The translations under genes were made by a program, and so were the position numbers. A DNA stretch of 64,000 nucleotides from Corbicula japonica (lineage: Eukaryota > Mollusca > Bivalvia > Venerida > Cyrenidae), in the NCBI GenBank assembly GCA_038501625.1, contig JAZAYU010000006.1:11082181-11146180 (forward strand), read 5' to 3'. Below are positions 22,297 through 34,686 of this stretch, in pieces; the first letter of the stretch is position 1; the number at the start of each line of letters is the position of its first letter. The notes under the pieces were generated by a model that saw nothing but the letters and a program-made list of their open reading frames with translations, did not search any database and was not told the DNA's origin.

Positions 22297-22299
22297 AGG

Positions 22300-23061
22300 C
22301 AGCCGGTAATATGTTCAATCATAAGAACAAAAACTTTCGAATAGCAGGAGGAAATTGTCCAAATCGTTTCTACAAAAACTGACAAAGAAACGTCAAAGAG
22401 GTTTTTTTAAATACACTTTGTATGACATATGCAGTATTTGACATGTGTTAACTCAACAATTGTATACATTTTTATCTCTGTCACAGTAAATATGAAATAA
22501 AAAATATTTTCAAAGTTTTGATTTCATTGTTTTTATTCTTATTGGCTGTGTGTGTATGTTTTGTTGGTTCGTCAATTCCTTTATAAAGCTATGTAACTTA
22601 TGTAATATGGGCAATTTTGACTTAAAATTGGATTATCAGTTTTATGAGGTTTTGGTTCAGTTTTCACGCAATAAAATCAAAGCAATTGCTCAGACAGATT
22701 CACGTTAGAAATAAAAATAAACTATAATATTATTCTATTCAAATTTTGTACTGAGATTAATTGCTTCAGAATAATGGGTACACGAAACATGATACTTGAA
22801 ATATCTAATTCACTTTTCAATATGAAATTATTTACTCTTCAATATCAACGTAGAGTTGTTTGTGCCATTCTGTGGCCATGTGCTTTCGGTATGCAGACTT
22901 GCATACTTTTTTTGCTAACTATTTAACATATATTTTCGGCCCCTTCTTAAGCCCTCTCTTTAATATGTGTTTTTATAAAGTTAACATTGTAACGCATGTG
23001 ACTCTGATAAACAGTTATCGTACTTGCTTAGTTATTACCTACTTATTTTTTATTCATTTAA
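22300..23061. other. Stretch without a recognised gene
   Basis: AT-rich spacer; nothing supportable up to the second mariner. Confidence 0.4.
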
Positions 23062-23063
23062 TA

Positions 23064-24396
23064 CGAGGGGCATTAATAAAGTATTAATCAGTTTGATTGT
23101 TTAACGTTAATCCGAAAGAAATTTCTACATGTTATACATGTATGGAAAGCTTAGACTCTCCTCTACAGTTACGTGCACGAGGAAACCGGGTAAAATCGTT
23201 ACAGTGATTGAAATCTTTACTTGAATCGACAAAGGTCAGATACACTGCAGTTAAAATGGCAGACAAAAAGAAAAAAATTCAAGATGAGCAAAGAGCTTAT
23301 TGTAAAGTACGCGCATTGCTCGGCGTTGCTGCACCTGATATTAAAGCAGACTTAGACAAGGTTTATGGGACTGTGTTCTCTCGTATTCCACGGTTAGAAG
23401 GTGGGTTCGTCTTTTTAACTCTGGTAGGGAGGATATAAAAGATGAGGCCCGTCCTGGCCGTCCAGTGACCACAATGACTGACGAAAGTATTGCCGCTGTT
23501 AAAAAAGCTGTGGAAGATGATGCCCGTTGAACAGTCGAGGAGATAAGTGATTTATGTGGCATTAATTCGTCATCGGTTTTTCAAATATTGACGCGCGCGT
23601 TAAAGCTACGCAAGGTTTGCGCCAGGTGGATACCCCACCTCCTCACTGATGATCAAAAACGCGAGCGCGTGCGAATAGCGTCCCAGCTGCTTGATACATA
23701 CAAGAATGCTGACCAAAAACGCATGAATGAAATTGTGACTGGCGATGAAACGTGGGTATATTTTAATGAGCCTGACAGTAAACAAATAAGGTGTGGGTCG
23801 GTGAAAATAATGGACGGCCCCAAATTGCCCGTAGAGATCGCACCTCAAAACGCATTATGTATGCATTATTTTTTGATTGCCAGGGAATGGATGCTCGAAT
23901 TCCTGTACCAATAGGTAGGAGTGTTACGGGAACATTTTACCGAGATTCGGTACTTGCTGCTGTTGTATGCCACTAAACTGCAGACCGTCCCCGTACCGGC
24001 GTACGCCGAATCAAGCTCCTGCATGACAACCACCGGCCCACAAGTCAGCGGTGGTAACGTCGTATCTTAGCGACAACAACATTGACACTTTACTACACGC
24101 TCCATATAGCCCTGATCTTGCTCCATGCGATTTTTGGTTAAATCCCTTTATTAAGAACTACATGAGAGGTCGACGTTTTGAATCTCGGCACGCCGTCGGC
24201 AGCGCGCTTTTCCAGTGTCTTAACACTATACCCAAAGAAGCATTCAGAAAAGCATTTTCTGATTGGATTAAACGCTTGGAAATGTGCATACAAGTCAAAG
24301 GGGAATACTTCGAAGGGTTGATCTAAAAATTTCAGCAGAAATATTACGTATACAACTAAAGCGCCACACTGATTAATACTTTATAAATGCCCCTCG
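23064..24396 (+). mobile_element. Mariner transposon, inactive copy
   Basis: Same family as 18880-20225, with TA at 23062-23063 and 24397-24398. The left terminus lacks the 5-bp insertion found in the other copy, so its two arms pair better. The coding part is broken. Confidence 0.95.
23256..24326 (+). pseudogene. Mariner transposase pseudogene
   Basis: Aligns along its whole length with the intact transposase at 19079-20110. Breaks seen: loss of one G in TATGGGACTG (about 23367), a TGA in GCCCGTTGA (about 23527) where the other copy has TGT, loss of four A/T bases at AAACAAATAAGG (about 23783), a TAA in CACTAAACTG (about 23973), and loss of one G in GACAACCACC (about 24026). The original stop is also lost, so the last frame runs on to 24326. 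It cannot make transposase but keeps both termini. Confidence 0.95.
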
Positions 24397-24475
24397 TAAC
24401 TTGGGACCTATGTACTCGATCAATAAATTCATGGCTGAATACATGCAAGAAAAAATGGAAAAGATATGTTTTATT

Positions 24476-24711
24476 ATATCTTCTTTTGTAAAAGACCGTT
24501 TCCGCCAAAATTTCTTTCTCACTGGGGTCAAACTGAGAACTGCAGCCTACACATTGCGTAGATGCAGGCAAGTTACAATATTCCTACACAAGTGCACACT
24601 GTCTGCGTCCTAAACTGGCGACATCTAACATCACGTTCGTTACCGGACACATATAACCGTTCAGTGTATTGTCCCTGTAAAATTCTGTCCAAGCTTCTTT
24701 GAGGTCGACAT
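24476..24711 (-). pseudogene. Cys-rich (PAN/apple-like) exon, decayed copy 1
   Basis: Minus strand: a T-rich tract ending GTTAAAG gives an acceptor, and the exon starts in phase 1. The translation keeps the family landmarks WTEFYRDNTLNGYMCP, TQCVGCSSQFD and VFYKRRY of the exon at 58865-59119. A stop occurs after QCALV, and the stretch before TQC is several residues short with lost cysteines. The expected GT donor after the RRY codons is absent. It lies just beyond the right end of the dead mariner. Decayed duplicate of a secreted-protein domain exon. Confidence 0.75.
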
Positions 24712-24974
24712 CTTTAACGAAAACAAAAAAATGCCCAAACGATTAAACTTGAAAGCACAAACACACTGTTAATAAAATTACTAAAAAATATTTAAAATAT
24801 ATAAAATTACTAATAAATACTATTTATAAGTTGATTTCCAACATTACGCTTTCTTTCAGCGGAAATAATGCGGTGAATGATAATGGCGAGAATAGACAAA
24901 ATACAAGATTTTATCTTTATTGTTTTACATTTCTTATTTATGTCATGGACCTAAATTCCCATTAGGTTACTGAT

Positions 24975-25210
24975 CAAATATCTGGGGACCATACGCCGCT
25001 GAACATGGAATGGTATTAATCTGAAAATACCTCATTGAAGGTTCCATGTTCACCGTCATATGCGTGTAATTACTGAGTTGCGCTCAACCCGGAGCTAGGC
25101 AGCGTGGGTTCCCATTACTGCCAATGAACAGGCTCAATCAAACCGAGCCTGCAGTATTTTCATACTTGTCGTGTTCGGTGGCTTGCAAAGTTCCATTTTC
25201 ATCTATTTGT
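24975..25210 (+). repeat. Interspersed repeat R2, copy
   Basis: CTGGGGACCATACGCCGCTG to GTGTTCGGTGGCTTGCAAAG. The central block is shortened. Confidence 0.65.
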
Positions 25211-25329
25211 CCGTAGTGATAATAATTGGCTGCATGGTCACTGGCGTTGCATCTTTTGACCGGGGAAATCTTGTGATCTTGTTGCTCATACTATTCTCAT
25301 ACGGAAGAAAAACGGTGAATAAATGTAAA

Positions 25330-25565
25330 TCAGGAATAGCCCTATTCGGCAAACAGACTCCTCTCACAGTTAAAATGCAGAAATAAAAAGAGAGCATGAG
25401 AACACTCCACAAACAAAATTAACGGTCGTATATATAAGTTTGCGACGGATGCAGTAACATGCATTTACATTACTGCCCATGAACAGGTTCAATCAAACCG
25501 AGACTGCGATATTTTTATTTTTGTCGTGTTCGGTAGCTTTCAAAGTTCCCCTTTTCATCTTTTCC
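25330..25565 (+). repeat. R1 fragment followed by R2 fragment
   Basis: 25330-25425 holds AATCAGGAATAGCC and AGAGAGCATGAGAA of R1. 25441-25565 holds CATTACTGCCCATGAACAGG and GTCGTGTTCGGTAGCTTTCA of R2. Confidence 0.5.
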
Positions 25566-25569
25566 GGTG

Positions 25570-26635
25570 TTGCTGTCATCAAAACATGTCGCACAAGAAC
25601 TTCACAATCTTTTTGGCGGAAAAACATCTGTACATGATATTACAAGAGTATACCATGAAATATTTCATGACAAACATTTCGTCTAGTTGTATACGTTGCA
25701 TGTTTGTTACCATATCTAAATGTGTTGTACACAAATGCTCCTTGTTTTCTTTTGTTGATGGGCATACGACAATCTCCACAAGCCACAAGTTGGTGAATAT
25801 TCATAATAAACTACAAGATGGCGAAAGAAAACATTGAAAAATAGTGTTAAATTAAAGATGATTGCTATAGTTGTGTCAAAAATTCACTTGAATGTAACTT
25901 ACAGATTTTTTTTAAAGGTCCAGCGTTGATGTTTGCTTACAGATATAATATAAAAGTGAACTTATATATATCACCATGCTTGTTAAAATTTAAATGATCT
26001 TTTATTTTTGACAGATTCTCCGCACGGGGTAGGAATATCCGATTTTACAAAATAATCATTAAAACACAATAAATAAATAATAACTATGTAATTTAATCTA
26101 CATTTAAATATAAGTAAATACAGTTTTGTAAAAATAAAAGGTTTTCTTTTTGCGAAATGTTACACGGAAAATATGGTCTTTTTCAAACTTGAAATTGAAA
26201 TTGTCCTACTTCTAAACGATTTAAATTGCTCAAATTTCCCCAAAAATAATTTCAGCAATATTATCTTAAAATAAATTAAGATAATAACGTCACCATGCTG
26301 TTAACGAAAAATTACCTATGGTTAAAATATAAACAGGTACAAAATCATAAATAATTTAAAATCTCAAGCTTGAACTAATTGATTTACAGTAAAATCCCGT
26401 AAAGTCTTTAAGGCCAACTATAATATATGACCAAACAATAAAACTTGAAAATATTAACATACTGTCAGCAAATTGTTTTGAATAAAAACAAAAATAGTTC
26501 GAGGGGTTGATATTTCCGATTTAAAGTCCTATGTCTAGTGAATACCCTAAAACTAATTGAAACTTATTAAAAGGCATTATAAAAAAATAAACAAGAACAA
26601 TATTACGCAAAATGGAGACTCTTCTTAACTTAACA

Positions 26636-26687
<52 letters not shown>

Positions 26688-27745
26688 AATGCCCTATATT
26701 TTTTCTTTCTATTTATATCCTTTTAAACATCTTTGATTAAACAGTGCATCTAGTTATACTTTTATATATGTACAGATATCGAATAACAAAAAAGTGACCC
26801 GTTTATGTACTGACAATTTATATTTATTTTTTCTTCTGACTGTATGTATGTTGAATATATTATGTCTTTCAAAGATGGAATAAATATTGGAATTAAAAAA
26901 ACAAAACAAAACGTTCTTGTATCACCCGAGAATGTGTTTTGCTATACATATCTCGCAAAACGTATTAGTTAATGCTTTCCACTAAGATCATTGGAGAACA
27001 GATGAGAAGAGGAACTTTTCCTTGTTCAAAAACAAACGAAATAACTATAAAACATCATACATGACATATTAATGCATCCAATGTTCAGAAAAAAAACAAT
27101 CGTGTTCTAGTTACTAGTAAAACGATCCTAATATTTAAACTATAAAGGATGGTACTATAAATTTACAAATTATATTATACATTTTATCATGAGTACTTAA
27201 AGTTTCAAAGTAATTGTTAACATGAGCGACAAATTCAAAAAGGCAAGCAATCCGCGGACTTGAGTAGTAGCAAATTGATCGCCTTGGTTACTTCGTTTGT
27301 TGCAGGACAGTAGCAAAGGTCTTTTTAAATATCGAAATGGATACGTTTGTCTGCAGAAACTGATGTTACGGCATCTTTTGTGCATAATTTATTATTTCAA
27401 CAACCATTGGTTTATATGAAAGGAAATTTGATATTTAACCTGTTTGTTTGTCAATCAGCAAATGCTCTCGAACGTTAAGTCGGCCCTTCACATTCATGTT
27501 AGTGACTAAATTGTGAAACAAAACTTTTAACAATGCCGATACAATAATCAATAGTGGGTTAACTTAAATTTATAAGCATTGTTGTAATTGTTTCCCTCAT
27601 AAATCTAAAACATTTGTAACAAATGAAACCATAATTCAGTTATTCATACAATCTGTCAACCTATCAAACCGAGTTTTCTGATTTTTGTTTCAGAAATAAT
27701 TTAGATATAGCATCAAAACAAAATCAGTGATATAACCAATATGCA
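25570..27745. other. Stretch without a recognised gene; (CT)n microsatellite
   Basis: AT-rich. An uninterrupted CT microsatellite of about 44 bp lies at 26641-26684. The last ~80 bp (27665-27745) resemble the sequence before the Cys-rich exon at 58865, including a shared AAAATCA..TATAAC.AATATGCA block at 27720-27745. This is therefore the intron side of a disrupted gene copy. Confidence 0.6.
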
Positions 27746-27754
27746 TTCAATTTC
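27746..27754. repeat. Target-site duplication, left (TTCAATTTC)
   Basis: Nine bases identical to 40592-40600, directly abutting the two ends of the 12.8 kb foldback element. Confidence 0.9.
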
Positions 27755-27776
27755 ATGTGTGTGAAGTTGGCTCTAC

Positions 27777-30688
27777 GTTCGACGCTCGACGTTCGACATT
27801 CCAATTGCAGTTCGACGTTCGACATTCAAATTACAGTTCGACGTTCGACATTCAAAACCAGTTCGAGGTTCGACATTCAAAACCAGTTCGACGTTCGACA
27901 TTCAAAACCAGTTCGACGTTCGACATTCAAAATGCAGTTCGACGTTCGATATTCAAAACCAGTTCGACGTTCGACATTCAAAATGCAGTTCGACGTTCGA
28001 CATTCAAATTGCAGTTCGACGTTCAACATTCAAAATGCAGTTCGACGTTCGACATTCAAAACCAGTTCGACGTTCGACATTCAAAACCTGTTCGACGTTC
28101 GACATTCAAAATGCAGATCGACGTTCGACATTCAAAACCAGTTCGACGTTCGACATTCAAAATACAGTTCGATGTTCGACATTCAAAACCAGTTCGAATT
28201 CGACATTTAAAATGCATTTCGACGTTCGATATTCAAAACCAGTTCGATGTTCGACATTCAAAATGCAGTTCGACGTTCGACATTCAAAACCAGTTCGACG
28301 TTCGACATTCAAAATGCAGTTCGACTTTCGACATTCAAAACCAGTTCGACGTTCGACATTCAAAATGCAGTTCGACGTTCGACATTCAAAATGCTGTTCG
28401 ACGTTCGACATTCAAAATGAGGTTCGACGTTCGACATTCAAACCGAGTTCGACGTTCGACATTCAAAACCAGTTCGACGTTCGGCATTCAAAATGCAGTT
28501 CGACGTTCGACATTCAATACAAGTTCGATGTTCGACATTCAAAACCAGTTCGACGTTCGACATTCAAAATGCAGTTCGACGTTCGACATTCAAATGCAGT
28601 TCGACGTTCGACATTCAAAACCAGTTCGACGTTCGACATTCAAAACCAGTTCGACGTTCGACATTCAAAATGCAGTTCGACGTTCGACATTCAAAACCAG
28701 TTCGACGTTCGACATTTAAAATGCATTTGGACGTTCGACATTCAAAACCAGTTCGACGTTCGACATTCAAAATGCAGTTCGACATTCAAAATCAGTTCGA
28801 CATTCAAAATGCAGTTCGACATTCGACATTCAAAACCTGTTCGGCGTTCGACATTCAAAACCAGTTCGACGTTCGACACTGAAAATGCAGTTCGACGTTC
28901 GACATTCAAAACCAGTTCGACGTTCGACATTCAAAATTCAGTTTGACGTTCGACTTTCAAAACCAGTTCGAAGTTCGACATTCAAAATGCATTTCGACGC
29001 TCGACATTCAAAACCAGTTCGACGTTCGACATTCAAAATGCAGATCGACGTTCGACATTCAAAACCAGTTCGACGTTCGACATTCAGAATGCAGTTCGAC
29101 GTTCGACATTCAAAACCAGTTCGATGTTCGACATTCAAAATGCAGTTCGACGTTCGACATTCAAAATGCAGTTCGACGTTCGACATTCAAAATGCAGTTC
29201 GACGTTCGACATTCAAAATGCAGTTCGACGTTCGACATTCAAAACCTGTTCGACGTTCGACATTCAAAACCTGTTCGACGTTCGACATTCAAAATGCAGA
29301 TCGACGTTCGACATTCAAAACCAGTTCGACGTTCGACATTCAAAATGCAGTTCGATGTTCGACATTCAAAACCAGTTCGACGTTCGACATTTAAAATGCA
29401 TTTCGACGTTCGATATTCAAAACCAGTTCTACGTTCGACATTCAAAATGCAGATCGACGTTCGACATTCAAAACCAGTTCGACGTTCGACATTCAAAATG
29501 CAGTTCGACTTTCGACATTCAAAACCAGTTCGACGTTCGACATTCAAAATGCAGTTCGACGTTCGACATTTAAAACCAGTTCGACGTTCGACATTCAAAA
29601 TGAGGTTCGACTTTCGACATTCAAACCCAGTTCGATGTTCGACATTCAAAACCAGTTCGACGTTCGGCATTCAAAATGCAGTTCGACGTTCGACATTCAA
29701 TACAAGTTCGATGTTCGACATTCAAAACCAGTTCGACGTTCGACATTCAAAATGCAGTTCGACGTTCGACATTCAAATGCAGTTCGACGTTCGACATTCA
29801 AAACCAGTTCGACGTCCGACATTCAAAACCAGTTCGACGTTCGACATTCAAAATGCAGTTCGACGTTCGACATTCAAAACCAGTTCGACGTTCGACATTT
29901 AAAATGCATTTGGACGTTCGACATTCAAAACCAGTTCGACGTTCGACATTCAAAATGCAGTTCGACATTCAAAATCAGTTCGACGTTCGACATTCAAAAT
30001 GCAGTTCGACGTTCGACATTCAAAACCTGTTCGGCGTTCGACATTCAAAACCAGTTCGACGTTCGACACTGAAAATGCAGTTCGACGTTCGACATTCAAA
30101 ACCAGTTCGACGTTCGACATTCAAAATTGAGTTTGACGTTCGACTTTCAAAACCAGTTCGAAGTTCGACATTCAAAATGCATTTCGACGTTCGACATTCA
30201 AAACCAGTTCGACGTTCGACATTCAAAATGCAGATCGACTTTCGACATTCAAAACCAGTTCGACGTTCGACATTCAGAATGCAGTTCGACGTTCGACATT
30301 CAAAACCAGTTCGACGTTCGACATTCAAAATGCAGTTCGACGTTCGACATTCAAAATGCAGTTCGACGTTCGACATTCAAAATGCAGTTCGACGTTCGAC
30401 ATTCAAAATGCAGTTCGACGTTCGACATTCAAAATGCAGTTCGACGAACGACATTCAAAACCAGTTCGACGTTCGACATTCAAAATGCAGTTCGACGTTC
30501 GACATTCAAAACCAGTTCGACGTTCGACATTCAAAATGCTGTTCGATGTTCGACATTCAAAACCAGTTCGACGTTCGACATTCAAAATGCAGTTCGATGT
30601 TCGACATTCATAACCAGTTCGATGTTCGACATTCAAATGCAGTCCGACGTTCGACATTCAAAACCAGTTCGACGTTGGACATTCAAAT
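27777..30688 (+). repeat. 25/26-bp tandem array, left arm
   Basis: Unit TTCGACGTTCGACATTCAAA ending either ACCAG (25 bp) or ATGCAG (26 bp). The two forms often alternate, giving a 51-bp dimer. Three diagnostic variants recur 1183 bp apart (28481/29664, 28721/29904, 28227/about 29411), showing a higher-order block duplicated in tandem. Each unit has three CpG in an otherwise CpG-poor region. Because the unit lacks stops, long open frames appear in several frames on both strands; they are a by-product of the repeat. Confidence 0.95.
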
Positions 30689-30702
30689 TTTTTTTTGAGT
30701 AA

Positions 30703-31280
30703 CTGATGTGTACCTGTATTCCGAATGCAAGTGACTGTTTTTAAACCATTTTGAAGGAATATGGTGCAGTTGCTTAAGAAGGGCCAATTTTACTTTGAAA
30801 ATTTTTGGTTAACTTTTAGTGACTAGAAATTATCCGCACTGAATTTTTTTGACTCGGGAAGTTATGTTCAGGCGATAGCCGGAAGTGATCAGGAATAGAC
30901 CATGTTGGGGTGATCCGGAACTACCCAGTTTCAGTATTTTTATTGAAAATAACGCAATTTCACGTCTTATTCTAAAGCGACTAATGTTTATATTTATTTC
31001 AAATGCAAGTGCCTGTTTCTTTGACCATATTGAATGATTATGGTAAAGTTGCTAAAGTATGGCCAATTTTACCTTGTAAATACTAGGTTACCTTTAAGTG
31101 ACCGGAAATTATTCGGATGTACTGTTTTTAACTAGGAAAGTAATGTTCAGTCGATGGCCGGAAGTGATCCGGAATAGACAATGTAAGGGTGATTCGGAAC
31201 TACCCGTTTTCTGGTTTTTAGTTGAATTTAACGAAATGTCTTAATTTACCCAAACATTAATCCGTACCTATATTCCGAAT
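30703..31280. repeat. Tandem dimer of a ~277-bp unit
   Basis: Copies begin near 30711, 30989 and 31265 with TACCTGTATTCCGAATGCAAG or a close variant; the third is only a start. Shared blocks include GGCCAATTTTAC and GCCGGAAGTGATC. It borders the left array on its inner side. Confidence 0.8.
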
Positions 31281-33988
31281 GCAAGTGACTTAATTACTCT
31301 CTCTCACTCTATTTCTAGACATAATCTGAAATCTGGAAGAAGTGTTCAGGCATTATAGTCTCTGTAAATCGTGCCACTTCCACTCCATTGAATCAAATGA
31401 TGTAGTAATAACGGACTGAACCTCAAAAAGTAATTGTGTGCATGGATATACTCCCTGGGAATTGTACAAATACGAATAATCGATAAATTCAATTTTCCGC
31501 TTATAGTATTGTCAAAACGAAGCATATAATTTCAATCAACATTCATATTTACAGATAACGCATTGTGTACGCAGACTTTCAAGTTTGTTGCATTCTTGCT
31601 TTCACTTCAATTTGGTGATGGTTGTGAGGGGTGGCGGGGGGATTTGGTTAAGAAATACTTATACCGTGGTATGGTGTGACTTGTGCGAACGTTATTTCGT
31701 TTAAAAAAATGATATCTTTTTAGTAACGATTTAAAGAAGAAAAATGCACCAGTGCCGTCAGTGGTGGATAAATCTGAACATTAGTCTATTTTTTACCTCG
31801 AAATGCTGCCTAAAAATAAAAGATTCTACGTTTATTGTTTTGAGATCAAGTAATAATTATACATGCATCTTATGCTTTTAAATAAAAAAAATATGAGACT
31901 ATTTTCATGTCATATCCTGGTTTTGATGTCAGCACAGGAATATGGCACATTTTGTGTCTATATAGACCCTATATTGATTAGGTTTATTAGGGCTTTAAAG
32001 ACAAATTAAAAAATTATCAACACCAGCATGCGCGCCGAGGCTAGTGCTTATCAATATACAATGCATAGAGAAGTCGTTTTGTATGTGATAATTCGTAACT
32101 CTCTTCTACCTCTTCCAAAGAAATAATGTACACATCTGCAATGCACAAAATCCGTTGACGATTATAGTAGAATGACAGATCCGCTCATCATAACTCTGTT
32201 TGAGGAACGCGAATTTTCGAATTTATTCATCAAATTTGGCTTGTTTTTTTTTACTGACGATGACTCCAGCATGAATCCGAAAACAGTTTTTCTAATAGTA
32301 GTTTGTTTTGATATTTACCTTCAAAGTTAGCTATCAATGCCAGTTTTCTGTAGTGACGTCAACGACGCTCACCGAACACTTTTTCCAGGCTTGCAGAAAA
32401 GTGGGGTTTTCAATTGCATTTGTTGAATTTACGGACCCATAAACTCAGTTTTGTAAATTTATTTTTTGAATATAAACCGGTCAGTTGACAGGGGACGATG
32501 GTTTTATCCCCCACTTCAGATATTCAATGTAAAAAATTGTGGTCTCAGTCAAGGACTGGGATGCGATTCATTTGTTCTTTCACATATGAATTGCCGCTGA
32601 AAATACCTTTCCAGTGATGTAAGATTTAACTTTGTGGACCGCTAAACACCGTTTTCGCGTTTAACATAACGCCGCATTTTGCCTTTTTTCTGTCAACTTT
32701 TCAAAATCGTGAAAATTTCCCGAATTAATTTTTGATTGTTTTACTTAAAACGTTTTAAAAAGCAATGCCAATCGAATAAGAGAATAAAATTTGGGGGTCA
32801 TCGACTTTGTTATTGTGCTATTACCATTTAAAGTACCCATATTATTAACTCCGTCAAAAGACACCACAGAGGATGTTGAATTGATTGATCATATAAAAAT
32901 GACATCAAATCGATTGCTCTTTGTTTTTAATTTTGTCAAAAATATCTTGTAAAAATGCTAAAAACAAACATTCCAAAAAGCGTATGATACTATCGTCATT
33001 TCTTTGTACTTATAATTTTATAAACTTTGCTGTTTCTTTGGAAGTTATAGACATTTGAATAAAACTGTTCAAATCTTTAGTCTATGCACCTAATAGAAAT
33101 AGTGTAGCGCCTAAATTTGTTTGCGGTGACGCGTAAAATAATTTTTTTTTTTAATATTTTTTTTCGTAGGCCAAGCAGATCTATAAAAATATCTATCAAT
33201 TCTACGTGCCTTATTTTGTCTTGTAAAAAGTTTAAGGGATGACAAAAAAATAAGCTGTTCGTATGTTTGATTTTCCCAATTATTTTATGCAAATATATAC
33301 CTTTTGGGGGTTGTAAGCTGCGATTTCAAATGGTTGACATTGATTACAATTTCAGCGTTTACTTACAACGTCAGTATGTTGTTTTATTGTTCCATAATGG
33401 GGTGCTCTTAGGGTACGTATGTACCGAGAGCTATTCCATTTATCCACATACATTGCACTTCTTATTGTGCAAATTTTAAATTCGTTAATGACTGATCGAA
33501 GTGTTCAATTTTTTTCTCATAAAATCGTCTAAAAAGTATAGCAAAAGAAGAGATCGTCAAGTTGTTAGTGGTATGTTGCTTGTCAGTGACGATGGGAATC
33601 GCACACCGTAAGAAACCACAAAACCGATGTGAAGGCCTCGGCACTGAGGTATGGAATACGCCCTCCGTTTTCTTGTTTTAATGTACTTTCGCGATAACGG
33701 CTGCGACACGCACACTGACCGCGCAAACTGTGGTTCCTGTACATGTCTGTTTCTTGCCTGCCATAGATTGCTAAAAATGTATAAGAACGGCGATTCCACG
33801 CCTGTATGTCGTGTCTGCGGTTATGCGCAGTATGCGATTTTCACTGTCACGACAATCTGCTTAGAAAGGTACCACGAAACTAAGCAGCATCAGACAAAGA
33901 AAATTGCTGTAAAATTGATTTAGAAAGAATCGGAATTTTTTAACCCTTTCCTATCTATACACGCCTTTTCTCGCATACAGCAAACAAC
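31281..33988. other. Foldback interior without a recognised gene
   Basis: AT-rich. Short frames such as 33557-33799 (minus) and 33651-33923 (plus) overlap each other and show no domain. Nothing resembling a transposase was seen. Confidence 0.5.
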
Positions 33989-33989
33989 A

Positions 33990-34207
33990 AAATGCAGGTT
34001 ATTTTCATAGATTTTTCTTCTCAGTGCCACATCCGGAAATCCCCGACGATTTTGTTCGGAGCGTTCTGATTGGTCGAAATATTGACTTAGTCCGGGAAAT
34101 AGTTTGCACACAAATCGTTCGACCAATCAGAACGCTCCTAAAAAAGCGTCGGGGATTTCCGGAAGTGGCACTAAGGAGAAGAATCTATGAAAAAATAACC
34201 TGCATTT
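33990..34207. repeat. Snapback repeat with ~88-bp arms
   Basis: Left arm from AATGCAGGTTATTTTC to CGTTCTGATTGGTCGAA. The right arm is its reverse complement with a few changes, separated by about 40 bp. A miniature foldback or MITE nested in the large element. Confidence 0.85.
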
Positions 34208-34686
34208 CGGAGGCCGTTTTCTGTTAAATATTACGCGTAATTCGAGCTTTTGGTGAGACCTTTTGACATTTAATGTTAGATCAGACCCAGCTGCGTTGAA
34301 CCACAGCTGTCAGGTTGGAACCCCCCGTATTGTAGGAAAAACAGCCTCTCGAACGGGGGTAGAGTCTGGAGCCGTTCCTGACCAATATTCAATTATATAC
34401 ATAGAATATACATTTTTTAAACTACGATTTTAACGGTGTATTTTCGAATATTTTGATAGAATGGAATAATATTATTGACTTGACACCAATTTTACAAAAA
34501 AACCAACAAAAAACAAGGGCGTATAAGTAAGGGTTGGCAAGTGGGGGGCTGGTCACGCGCCAGTGGTTTTTTATCTACTTCGAAAATGCTCAGTGTGTCA
34601 ATAAACTTTGATATGCGGCAAAACAATTTGCATAACGTCGGAGCCAGTCGCAAAATCGTGCATGTACAAAGACAATTTTATTACTA

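Noticed and set aside
27777..30688. CRISPR array
   Set aside because: Repeats are contiguous with no unique spacers, in a eukaryotic genome.
27757..30702. Long open frames (300+ codons) on both strands reading FDVRHSK / RRSTFK-type repeats
   Set aside because: The 25/26-bp unit has no stop in several frames, so overlapping open frames appear on both strands and in both arrays. Monomers vary with no codon bias and 25/26 alternation shifts the frame; this is satellite, not protein coding.
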